The notes beneath the pieces were generated by a model, which ran no database searches, was not told the DNA's origin, and worked only from the letters and a program-made list of their open reading frames with translations. A stretch of 20,147 bases of DNA, from assembly GCA_012965455.1 (NCBI GenBank), contig DTSG01000292.1, positions 10,925-31,071 on the forward strand. The letters run 5' to 3'. Numbering within the stretch: position 1 is the first letter of the stretch; every line of letters begins with the position of its first letter. The translations under genes were made by a program, and so were the position numbers. Below are positions 8,501-14,965 of this stretch, in pieces. The DNA comes from Planctomycetaceae bacterium (GTDB taxonomy: Bacteria > Planctomycetota > Planctomycetia > Pirellulales > Pirellulaceae).

Positions 8501-10296
8501 CGGATAGCCATAATGCGGACTTGATGTTCAGCAAGTATAATCGGACTTCGGCCAATCGATTGAGCGTGGTCGCGTGACACGCTGGCCCAGGCCAACGCGG
8601 TCTGAAAGTCGCCAGAGTCGGCGAGTTGCAGCGCCGTATTTGTATATCCAGCTTCAATGTCTAATTGTCGTTGATAGGAAAGCTGTTCCGTCCGCACTCG
8701 AACCAGATCGAGCGCGATCCGGCTCGCATTAGCTCGTTTTGATTGACGATCAGCCTCTGCCGTAGCTAGCGCCGCTTTGTGCTGTTGAGTCGTGGCTCGT
8801 TGGGCGGCATCAACTGCAAGTTGCCGTGCCGATCGGTGCTCGAGGTTCGCGCTGGTGGAAGCAGCGGTTTGAAATTGAGCAGCACGTTCACCCGTTTCGG
8901 CCTGGCGGCGTGCGACGATCGCATCGGTAATTGCGCTGCTGAGTGCGATCTGTTGTTGGTCAATATCAGTTTGTTGTTTTCTTTCGCTATCTCGGGCAGT
9001 CCGTAAATTGTTTTGCGACGAGGTTACGGAAGAGTAGAACCCCGCCGTAACGATCGTCGCAACGATCAACAGAAATATAGAGGCGACCGTGGTTCGCTGA
9101 TGGCGTCGAACAATACGCGCGACCTGCATGCTGATTGGATTGGCCGCTGCGTGTACTCGTTCATCGTCTCGCCAGCGGTAAAGATCATCAATCAGATGTT
9201 GAACCGACGAATATCGATCGGCCGGCATGGTCGCCAGACATTTGTCACAGATGCTGGCGATGATGCGTGCGTTTCTGGGCGCGATGTCAACGGCACGCGG
9301 AATATCACCCTTGATGACGGAGTTAAGCAACGATTGCAACGAAGGCGGTTGGTCGGCGATTGTTCTGGGTGGGCGATTAAATAGTATTTCGAAAAGAATA
9401 GCACCGAGGCTATATATATCCGTAGCGGGAGTTAATCCTTCGCGAACGCCTTGAGCCTGTTCAGGGGATAAGTAATTGGGTGTACCGGAAATGGATTCCT
9501 CAAGCAATCCGGATTGAAGTTCGCATAAATCAAAGCGGTGGGCCAGTCCCCAGTCTAGAACAGTGATTTCGCCAAATTGACCGACGGCAATATTTTCGGG
9601 TTTGAGGTCACAATGCGCGATCCCTTGGCTGTGTGCATACGACACCGCATTGCAGATACAAATAAATTCTTCTAACAGATGATGGAACTCCTGAGATCGA
9701 ACGTTCCCTTGATTTTGTGCATGCAAAGTTTCGATGCGGTTATTAAACGAGTTCCCACGGATGTAACGCATTGTATAGAACGGCGCGTCATCCTCATCTC
9801 GATCCATCGAATAAACGGGAACAATATTGGGATGTTGTAGCTGCCCAGTGATCTGTGCTTCATGCACAAAACGGGCGCGAGTTTCAGAGTTGTCGGCAGA
9901 TTCAGGTAGGAGTTGTTTTAAAACAACTTCCCGCCCCAAGTGTTCATCGTCGGCGATCCACACTCGACCGATCCCACCGTCCGCGAGAAACCGTGTGATG
10001 TTATGTGGGTCATCGGACGACGGTGTGAGCTCAGTTACTTTGACGAGCCGTTGTGCAGGCAGGTCGACGTCAACTTCTGCTAACCGGAGTATGCGGTCGT
10101 GTAGGTCACTGGGCAGGAGCGGCGCGAGCTGAGCCAAGAAGTTCTCAACGGATTCCCTGCTGATCGACCGGGTCTTGTCAAAAGGATCTGTTACAAACCG
10201 ATCGACGATTTTTAACACATCCAATATTCCTCTATCACTCGCTAAACTAGCGGTGATCAGATTTATCAGGCTATTTGCGTGGGAACCTGTCGGCAT
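5539..10296 (-). CDS. Giant membrane Ser/Thr protein kinase with WD40 propellers and helical C-terminus; non-RD (HCD) kinase
   Basis: 1585 residues. An N-terminal helical region (about 1-95) precedes a kinase domain at about 100-375: GGIGRVWIA glycine loop, VLK with K127, E146 in HEAQITG, HCDLKPEN at 228-235 (catalytic D230), DWG at 248-250, and GTPNYLSPEQ. The conserved Arg of HRD is Cys here. One membrane helix (about 402-423) is followed by a Gln/Ala-rich coiled coil (about 425-545) and WD40-type repeats from about 600 to 1300, including SDTTARLWEL-like and GQILLWDL blades. The last 280 residues are alpha-helical, perhaps TPR-like. The start at ATG-10296 lacks a Shine-Dalgarno, but no better start is visible. 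It is first in a two-gene operon with its shorter paralog. Planctomycetes carry many kinases of this architecture; ligand and targets are unknown. Confidence 0.88.
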   Translation of the reverse strand: MPTGSHANSLINLITASLASDRGILDVLKIVDRFVTDPFDKTRSISRESVENFLAQLAPLLPSDLHDRILRLAEVDVDLPAQRLVKVTELTPSSDDPHNITRFLADGGIGRVWIADDEHLGREVVLKQLLPESADNSETRARFVHEAQITGQLQHPNIVPVYSMDRDEDDAPFYTMRYIRGNSFNNRIETLHAQNQGNVRSQEFHHLLEEFICICNAVSYAHSQGIAHCDLKPENIAVGQFGEITVLDWGLAHRFDLCELQSGLLEESISGTPNYLSPEQAQGVREGLTPATDIYSLGAILFEILFNRPPRTIADQPPSLQSLLNSVIKGDIPRAVDIAPRNARIIASICDKCLATMPADRYSSVQHLIDDLYRWRDDERVHAAANPISMQVARIVRRHQRTTVASIFLLIVATIVTAGFYSSVTSSQNNLRTARDSERKQQTDIDQQQIALSSAITDAIVARRQAETGERAAQFQTAASTSANLEHRSARQLAVDAAQRATTQQHKAALATAEADRQSKRANASRIALDLVRVRTEQLSYQRQLDIEAGYTNTALQLADSGDFQTALAWASVSRDHAQSIGRSPIILAEHQVRIMAIRSRLPTLMGYVQFSNSPLLTSYSPTADALATVSLRGSPQNSTAQFFRGNTLQQLNPTLRLGLSVSAIVFSPDGQYLIIAGTADGAPIVNELIRISLTDFSVKRFSLSIPDQVITLAATNDRIIVGTNKGLLNTYALPELALQHSVVAHRDAITTISLSPDSSMAATGSTDTTARLWELDTLAPLSIVLQHKSAVVDVRFSKIGNTVVTTAKNGFSLSWDSSLFLTKPRLARGPAPSSEQLVSATAHHPAELLFAIGTDNGDVRVFNAPGSDFIAPLSFASRISTLAFSKDARLLIIGTAAGKLSIYDFSQRQMIYEMVSHLGSIASVNLSSNNQFVTVSTTTGQILLWDLAQANLAPAQLAVGNDSSLLRLNASQTSVLFVTNNTTLQEVTSEDHFRRLGLELHFGSPIDQVALSPYSADGFVVTQRMAHPITTSMLKSSGPPIEFAGEIVDVTIAANGYYALSSLDRTITVGKFSDESPKIRITAHKLPARFVRFNMDSSVLLIFGSNGDETGNRVIQTVSISDNLVLKRIVVPFDINSVANALLPNSNDLVVTTTSGEVWRIDVDTLFFRPFENLSLGARRMVSHGQLDMLLARDDTIVELSSAGPVRGYPSNFQTIHTCYNEDFKWILRANHLQFSIQSAETGHQICPPITVPAAIRDVLLVSHAKRPQVLVATDDGVYQYTVETTSDPANTSTANLTLLSGSRVNAAKQLVHLSHNDVANLLPIANTALTASEQTLTWLRRYSTSITENQWSPHIDHLRKELSKLPAAGDTTVRRTLVADLNYALLSAGSYVAAITELLSLGDEAVKSTYQAVVLAAWIDDLPLYNQSLRYLLKRADPRIPQHFVYLLNGLSLAPHNLPTESLINSLDRLPARLASNALVQRGQLSLAIFRGDKLMATDVLAKLAKSGSPLPIRIYSKMARFWINPQSLTDDTLRQLRHQLEVLPALEAGNPGRSWEERCLLDMLLRRLHLSNNASQNGGVDE
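5550..5556 (-). promoter_or_regulatory. Strong Shine-Dalgarno site deciding the kinase start
   Basis: The minus strand reads GGAGGAG followed by TCG and ATG-5546. This lies within the last codons of the upstream kinase gene (stop at 5541-5539), so ribosomes finishing that frame can restart here. It is the main reason for choosing ATG-5546 over ATG-5570. Confidence 0.75.
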
Positions 10297-10363
10297 TGCT
10301 TGAAGTAAGGAGGCTAGTTGGTGTAAAACCTATGTGGATGATATTAAAATGAGTAAAACAGGG

Positions 10364-10382
10364 AAATATTAGTTCGATATTT
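10364..10382. repeat. AT-rich inverted repeat upstream of the esterase gene
   Basis: AAATAT at 10364-10369 and ATATTT at 10377-10382 form a perfect 6-bp dyad with a 7-nt spacer, ending 22 nt before the esterase ATG in the divergent intergenic region (10297-10404). It could be a regulator site, but its AT-only arms make chance occurrence quite likely. Confidence 0.25.
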
Positions 10383-10404
10383 ATTCAAAGGTGGCAAGCT
10401 TCTC

Positions 10405-11700
10405 ATGATTGATAAGAAACTAACGATTTGGTGTATTTTAGTCCTGATGTTCGTCAGTAGTCGTGTAACGGGGCAAAACTCGCCGTTCAATTATGACGAG
10501 AGTCGCGTTCCCTCCTACAGCTTGCCGGAACTGCTGATTACCAACGACGGCACTACGGTTGCAAATAGACGCGAATGGGAACGGAAACGACGGCCAGAGG
10601 TACTTGATCTGTTTACGACGCACATGTTTGGTCGCGTACCAAACCATGTCGACAATGAGTTGCGATTTGAGGTGGTCGAACATGGGTTAGTATTGCAAGA
10701 TAGCGCAAGACGTTTGCAAGTACGTCTGTTTTTCAACGCGATAAAAGACACCCCCGCAGTTGATTTGTTAATTTACTTACCGGTCGCTGCGAATAGCCGT
10801 GACGCCTGTCCCATGTTTTTAGGTCTCAATTTCATGGGAAACCACACAATCACAAATGATCCCCAGGTGCCCGTTACTAAGTCGTGGGTTCGAAATAGAG
10901 CTGAAATCGGTTATGAAAACAACCAAGCTTCCGCCGCCGCCAGAGGTACTTCGGCCCATAGGTGGCCAATCCGACTATTGATTGACTCCGGATTTGGTGT
11001 CGCAACAGCCTATTACGGTGACATTGATCCCGATTTCGACGATGGATTTAAAAATGGCGTTCATTCAATTTATCCCAAGGTGGCCGATCCCACTGGTCAA
11101 CAGTGGGGTTCTATCGCGACTTGGTCATGGGGCTTAAGTCGCATTTTGGATTATTTGCAGACATTGAAAAGTGTAAATCCCAAACAGATTGGAGTCATTG
11201 GGCACTCTCGACTTGGAAAGACATCACTGTGGGCAGGGGCAACGGATCCACGGTTCGCGCTTGTTATTTCGAACGAATCGGGGTGCGGTGGAGCTGCGCT
11301 TAGTCGCCGTCAGTTTGGCGAAACTGTGCAGCGGATCAACACGTCATTTCCACATTGGTTTTGTGATAAGTTTCAAGACTATAACGCAAACGAAAATGCT
11401 TTGCCAATTGACCAACACATGTTGATTGCATTGATAGCGCCTCGGCCAGTATACATAGCCAGCGCATCGGAGGATTTATGGGCTGATCCGGTCGGTGAGT
11501 TCTTGTCGGGACGAATGGCCCAACCGGTTTACGATCTGTACGGTTTGGCGGGACTAGGCGTGAAGATGAAACCTGAACCCAATCAACCTGTGGGTAACCA
11601 CGTGGCGTACCATTTGCGCGAAGGAAAGCATAATTTACTTGAGTACGACTGGCGACAGTATATCGAATTCGCAATCCGCCATTACGCGAGGAATAAATAA
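10405..11700 (+). CDS. Secreted CE15-family (glucuronoyl esterase-like) hydrolase
   Basis: 431 residues with a signal peptide (residues 1-23, hydrophobic core then RVTGQ). The alpha/beta-hydrolase fold carries the bacterial CE15 nucleophile motif GHSRLGK with Ser268. ESGCGGAALSRR follows with E291, the loop SASEDLWADP at about 353-362 could supply an alternative acid, and the histidine is H409 in EGKHN. Ser, Glu and His therefore all lie where CE15 enzymes have them. CE15 enzymes cleave ester bonds between glucuronic acid side chains of xylan and lignin alcohols; some bacterial members act on other uronic acid esters. Location is extracellular or periplasmic. AAAGGTGG at 10387-10394 is a reasonable ribosome site. 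It is divergent from the kinase pair and convergent with the sigma/kinase operon. The exact substrate cannot be deduced; a plain acetyl esterase is less likely given the motif spacing. Confidence 0.85.
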   Translation: MIDKKLTIWCILVLMFVSSRVTGQNSPFNYDESRVPSYSLPELLITNDGTTVANRREWERKRRPEVLDLFTTHMFGRVPNHVDNELRFEVVEHGLVLQDSARRLQVRLFFNAIKDTPAVDLLIYLPVAANSRDACPMFLGLNFMGNHTITNDPQVPVTKSWVRNRAEIGYENNQASAAARGTSAHRWPIRLLIDSGFGVATAYYGDIDPDFDDGFKNGVHSIYPKVADPTGQQWGSIATWSWGLSRILDYLQTLKSVNPKQIGVIGHSRLGKTSLWAGATDPRFALVISNESGCGGAALSRRQFGETVQRINTSFPHWFCDKFQDYNANENALPIDQHMLIALIAPRPVYIASASEDLWADPVGEFLSGRMAQPVYDLYGLAGLGVKMKPEPNQPVGNHVAYHLREGKHNLLEYDWRQYIEFAIRHYARNK

Positions 11701-11727
11701 TCGCCTGGGGGGCGAGCTCTACTCGCC
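11701..11727. terminator. Possible bidirectional hairpin with competing stems between convergent genes
   Basis: GGCGAG at 11711-11716 pairs perfectly with CTCGCC at 11722-11727 across a 5-nt loop. TCGCC at 11701-11705 can instead pair with GGCGA at 11711-11715. It starts directly after the esterase stop and covers the stop codon of the convergent kinase gene. There is no clean U-tract on either strand, so a classical intrinsic terminator is not proven. Confidence 0.35.
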
Positions 11728-13590
11728 ACATTGAGTTACTTGGAGATGGAATGCGTCCCAGTTCCGGTGTCCATTATGATGCGGATCTGGTGGGGACCGC
11801 AGGAATTGAGCGAATATTGGACCAACATTTAACCATTCTTTGGTTGCCATCACCCGACCCCTAACAAAAATTGTCGTGCCGCCGGCGACGTATCGAGAGA
11901 TGTCAATCAATTTGGTTTCTAGTCCGACCTGCATTGTTTGTTTGGATACTTCAGCAATCTGGTGCCATGTCTCACCGTCGCTGGACACGTCGAGTCTGGC
12001 AACCGCGTCGTCGTCGAACCGTTCATCGTTTCGCCATTCCGGAAAGATTGAAATAGCCGCCCGCAACTTCGCTTGGCCTATTTCAAACGGTACAGGAAAT
12101 CGGTATGTCACATATCCCCATTCGCCAACAATGCTGGGCATCCAATATTTGGCTTCTCCAAGTTCTTCCTCGTTAATTAATCGAACGCCGTCCCATTCAT
12201 ATAGATAGATAGAGGTGTCCTGACGTAAGTTAAACTCAATTTCATAATCCACATTTTCAAGCGAAGTGGTGGGGGCTGGGTTGTTATCTGCGGGATCGGA
12301 AGTGAGAAAACTCCAGCATCCAATCGCGAGGACACAGCTAAACAATAGTATTGCCGTCCGTTTGGTGATTGTTGGGCTAGAAATAAGTTGAGGTTGAATG
12401 GTCGCCAGTGCTTCCGCAAATTGTGAAGGACTGTCATATCGATGCGCCGGGTTGTTCGACAGTGCTCGCACAAGAATATCCCTGCAGGGATGATGCGCAA
12501 CTAGCGGTGAAATCGCCTTGACGTCAAACCGTCGCGCGTCCTGAACGGTGATGGTTTTTCCCGGATTAGCAGCGCGCAACGGAGACCGATGTTCGAGAAG
12601 AAAGAACAGAACCGCCCCCAGACCGAAAACGTCCGTTGCAGGACCTATCTTGGACTGGTTCGAATATGTTTGTTCCGGAGACATGTATGATATGGTCCCC
12701 GCAACACCAGAATCCTGGTTATTAAGGTTTTCGGCAGTAGAAATAGCTAAACCAAAGTCAATTAGCGTCGGTATTCCGTCAACAATAACGATGTTCGCGG
12801 GCTTAATATCACGATGAATAATGGAATTGGTATGGGCCTCGGTGACAGCGTGGCAAAGGTCAATTACCCATTGGACCGCTTTTGAGGATTCCAGCGGGCT
12901 ATTTCTGGAAAACTCCCGTAGGGTTGGTCCTTCTAAATGATCCATGACCAAAAACGGGCGTTGCTCGTGAAAATCCAAATCTATGACCCGCACCAAATTG
13001 CGATGGTTCAACTTCGCCAGCAATTGTCCTTCTTCGACAAGCCGATCTCTACTCGTGGTATCCGGGGCAATTGTTCTACGAGAGAGCTTAATTACGACGT
13101 TCTTTCGCAACGTTGGGTGCCGCGCTAAGAACACGTCACCCTGACCCCCACTGTCAATGTGATGCAGAACCGAATATTTGCCGATTTGTACCACTTCTTC
13201 GACGTTAATCGACGTTGATTGGTCGATTCCAATCGTTGCGTCACTCGGGATATCAGTATCAGAAGCGAGGAGCTTGTTGATGATTGTCTCGTTGTTTGGA
13301 CGGCGCTGCTTATATACGTCAAATATGACACTCTCAAACTGTGGGAAATCCTTGATCATATCCCGCAGGGGGATATATTGTTCCCGCGTTTCCTCAAATT
13401 GGAGAAGCAAAAATAACAATTCTCGAAATAGATTTGGGCGAATACTGGTAGGTACCTGTTCCACGAACGTGGATATCTGCGGACTGCTCAGTTCAATTAG
13501 TTTGTCTTCGAATTGATCGCACAACGAATCGAACAAGATGTCCTCTGGATCCCATTTGCTGGGTATGACTGGCTGCAGGGCGTTAATCAA
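11719..13590 (-). CDS. Sigma-factor-linked membrane Ser/Thr protein kinase with extracytoplasmic beta-rich domain
   Basis: 623 residues. The N-terminal helical region (about 15-100; FEDKLIELSSPQISTFVEQV, ELLFLLLQFE, FPQFE) resembles the leader domain common in planctomycete kinases encoded beside ECF sigma factors. Kinase domain at about 138-400: glycine loop SGGQGDVF (147-154), K168, HRDIKPAN (catalytic D261), DFG at 278-280, and GTISYMSPEQ, so all catalytic residues are present. A membrane helix lies at about 411-430. The remaining 190 residues are rich in beta strands (LYEWDGVR, WGYVTYRFPV, ARLDVSSDGETW, TIFVRGRVMA) and would face the periplasm; a galactose-binding-like or discoidin-like sandwich is my best guess. 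The start is TTG-13590, supported by AAGGAG 7 nt upstream and an 8-nt overlap with the sigma gene. It is the likely signalling partner of that sigma factor. Confidence 0.88.
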   Translation of the reverse strand: MINALQPVIPSKWDPEDILFDSLCDQFEDKLIELSSPQISTFVEQVPTSIRPNLFRELLFLLLQFEETREQYIPLRDMIKDFPQFESVIFDVYKQRRPNNETIINKLLASDTDIPSDATIGIDQSTSINVEEVVQIGKYSVLHHIDSGGQGDVFLARHPTLRKNVVIKLSRRTIAPDTTSRDRLVEEGQLLAKLNHRNLVRVIDLDFHEQRPFLVMDHLEGPTLREFSRNSPLESSKAVQWVIDLCHAVTEAHTNSIIHRDIKPANIVIVDGIPTLIDFGLAISTAENLNNQDSGVAGTISYMSPEQTYSNQSKIGPATDVFGLGAVLFFLLEHRSPLRAANPGKTITVQDARRFDVKAISPLVAHHPCRDILVRALSNNPAHRYDSPSQFAEALATIQPQLISSPTITKRTAILLFSCVLAIGCWSFLTSDPADNNPAPTTSLENVDYEIEFNLRQDTSIYLYEWDGVRLINEEELGEAKYWMPSIVGEWGYVTYRFPVPFEIGQAKLRAAISIFPEWRNDERFDDDAVARLDVSSDGETWHQIAEVSKQTMQVGLETKLIDISRYVAGGTTIFVRGRVMATKEWLNVGPIFAQFLRSPPDPHHNGHRNWDAFHLQVTQCGE

Positions 13591-14233
13591 TGTCCAGCTC
13601 CTTTTCGAGAAGCGACGTCCATTGAGAACGAATCATCCCTAATTTACGTTGTACGGTGCGTACGCTTCGGTTGGTTCGTTCAGCAATCTCGGCACAATCA
13701 AATCCCTCAAAGCGTAGCAGCGCTACGTCTCTAAGTAGTTTATTGGGGAGGCTGTCCACAAGGTATTCGCATTGCTGAAGCATCATTACAATAAATTCAG
13801 GAGTAGGACTTTCTCCACTAATAGCCGTGATAGCGGTTGGCACATTTTTCATCACAGAGCCGGTAATAGCAGATTCCGAGCGTACGCTTCCGCCCCCCCG
13901 TTTTTGACATTTCTCGGCGATCGATTGACTGATTGCATGGCGACTCGTTAGCATGATCAATATCTGCCAAAGGTCTTCCCGACTATCTAATCGTCCAAAG
14001 CGGTTATCCTTTACGCCCTCAAAGAAGCTATTGAACGCTTTAACGACGACGTCTTCGTCGTCGGCCATACGCTGGGGCGCGGTACGTAGGTAACGTCGTG
14101 CAATGACTGATAACTGTTCAAAATATTGCGCCCAGATTGAATGGGCCGCGACCTCATCCCCCTCACGAAGAGCGTGTATCCAACGAGTTATTGAGCTAGG
14201 CTGCGGTGAAAGTCCGGTCGAAGTTGTAGGCAT
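13583..14233 (-). CDS. ECF-family RNA polymerase sigma factor (PF07638 type)
   Basis: 216 residues from ATG-14233; a TTG at 14284 would add 17 residues that look non-conserved. Region 2 spans about residues 15-108: SSITRWIHALREGDEVAAHSIW opens it, and MADDEDVVVKAFNSFFEG keeps the acidic DDED cluster that contacts core polymerase, followed by DLWQILIMLTSRHA. Region 4 lies at about 150-205, with a helix-turn-helix (FEGFDCAEIAERTNRSVRTVQRKL) that would read the -35 element. No anti-sigma factor is encoded nearby. Instead the overlapping downstream gene is a membrane Ser/Thr kinase, the recognised planctomycete arrangement in which phosphorylation is thought to control the sigma factor. The strand-specific promoter upstream carries an operator-like dyad. 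The target regulon is unknown. Confidence 0.9.
   Translation of the reverse strand: MPTTSTGLSPQPSSITRWIHALREGDEVAAHSIWAQYFEQLSVIARRYLRTAPQRMADDEDVVVKAFNSFFEGVKDNRFGRLDSREDLWQILIMLTSRHAISQSIAEKCQKRGGGSVRSESAITGSVMKNVPTAITAISGESPTPEFIVMMLQQCEYLVDSLPNKLLRDVALLRFEGFDCAEIAERTNRSVRTVQRKLGMIRSQWTSLLEKELDID
13598..13603 (-). promoter_or_regulatory. Shine-Dalgarno site supporting a TTG start
   Basis: AAGGAG on the minus strand lies 7 nt before TTG-13590, inside the last codons of the sigma gene (stop TAA at 13585-13583). Without it the rare TTG start would be doubtful. Confidence 0.7.
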
Positions 14234-14334
14234 CAGACGTTTCTTTTTCAAGGGATCGAATAGAAGCGAGTGAGTACGTTGCAACCATTGTGAGGATGCA
14301 GGTATGCACTGAGTTTGCGGCAGGCAGAAATCCC

Positions 14335-14363
14335 ATTATACGCTATCGCGTATGCTTTTTGAA
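14335..14363 (-). promoter_or_regulatory. Promoter for the sigma/kinase operon with an internal dyad
   Basis: On the minus strand TTCAAA (14363-14358) and a perfect TATAAT (14340-14335) are separated by 17 nt, a housekeeping-type promoter. It lies about 100 nt before the sigma ATG. Most of the spacer is the inverted repeat ATACGC-TATC-GCGTAT (14338-14353), which touches the -10 element and would let a dimeric protein block polymerase. The interval 14234-14519 shows no convincing gene otherwise. Confidence 0.5.
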
Positions 14364-14519
14364 TCACAAAAGAGACAATGAATCTTTGATGTCTGAAGAT
14401 GCTAAGGAGACTGTTATTGTCGGGTGAACGGTTGAGAATTTGGTGTATCGTAACTCGGTAAGCCGTATAAATATCTTCCGATAGTTCACATAAAGACGTT
14501 ACCTGCTGCGTCCAGCGAC

Positions 14520-14717
14520 TCAATTTTTACAACTTGCCCCGAGTGTTGAATATTCGTCGTGAGACAGGTAACTCCAATTACCGGTTGTCGCACTGTAGAT
14601 CGGCAACTGCCTAGGCGCAGAACGCTTGCGGTACTCGTTTTCAGTCCATCCCATTCGGATGTCTTCACACATCTTTTCAATTTCTTGTGGACTTGGCGTG
14701 CTCGTGAGTTTTACCAT
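14520..14717 (-). CDS. Small hypothetical protein, 65 residues
   Basis: Starts at ATG-14717 behind GGAG (14727-14724) at a 6-nt spacing. The N-terminal part, STPSPQEIEKMCEDIRMGW followed by TENEYRKRSAP, is hydrophilic and helical. It resembles short planctomycete proteins I have seen with a PEEI-x-C-x-I-x-W-(S/T)-E-x-E-x-x-R-R pattern, though I cannot name a family. The C-terminal part (YSATTGNWSYLSHDEYS) is polar. There is no signal peptide, membrane helix or cysteine pair. It reads toward the sigma gene 287 nt downstream but has its own spacing and probably its own promoter. Function unknown. A conserved hypothetical is the best description; an antisense frame of similar length crosses this region but has no ribosome site I can see. 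Confidence 0.6.
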   Translation of the reverse strand: MVKLTSTPSPQEIEKMCEDIRMGWTENEYRKRSAPRQLPIYSATTGNWSYLSHDEYSTLGASCKN

Positions 14718-14965
14718 TGGTTTCTCCGTATGATGCGCGGTTGGGGATTAAGGTTATTAACGAAACTATCAGGAGTATCTGCAATTAGCGTGCCAAAACG
14801 TAGTTATTTTGTGACCGAGCCTGTTTGGCGGGAATTCGGCGTTTACAACCGTTTTCCGCCCAAGAATGCCTCCAGTAATGACGCAAAGTCTGACCAAAAA
14901 TGGTACAGTGTTCGGTATTGATACATCGATAATTGAAGTCCGAAATATACATAGGTAAACACGAA

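Noticed and set aside
10307..10313. AAGGAGG on the plus strand, a perfect Shine-Dalgarno sequence
   Set aside because: The nearby plus-strand start options (GTG or TTG around 10318-10323) run into a stop at once, so no gene follows it.
14234..14284. TTG-14284 as start of the sigma factor
   Set aside because: The 17 extra residues precede the conserved region 2 start and no clear ribosome site favours it; ATG-14233 is preferred.
14248..14523. A 91-codon minus-strand frame ahead of the sigma gene
   Set aside because: It spans the probable promoter and dyad, lacks a ribosome site and shows no domain; more likely untranslated leader.
14559..14921. A 120-codon plus-strand frame across the gap before the LuxR-type gene
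   Set aside because: Composition is not protein-like (runs of Arg, Trp and Phe), it has no ribosome site, and it is antisense to the better-supported small protein.
14905..14951. Possible promoter (TTGATA, GATAAT, TATACA elements) before the LuxR-type gene
   Set aside because: No pair of boxes has acceptable spacing (best pair is 22 nt apart), so no promoter is called.
14718..14965. Intergenic region searched for tRNA, riboswitch or attachment site
   Set aside because: No cloverleaf, conserved riboswitch core or integrase-linked repeat was recognised.
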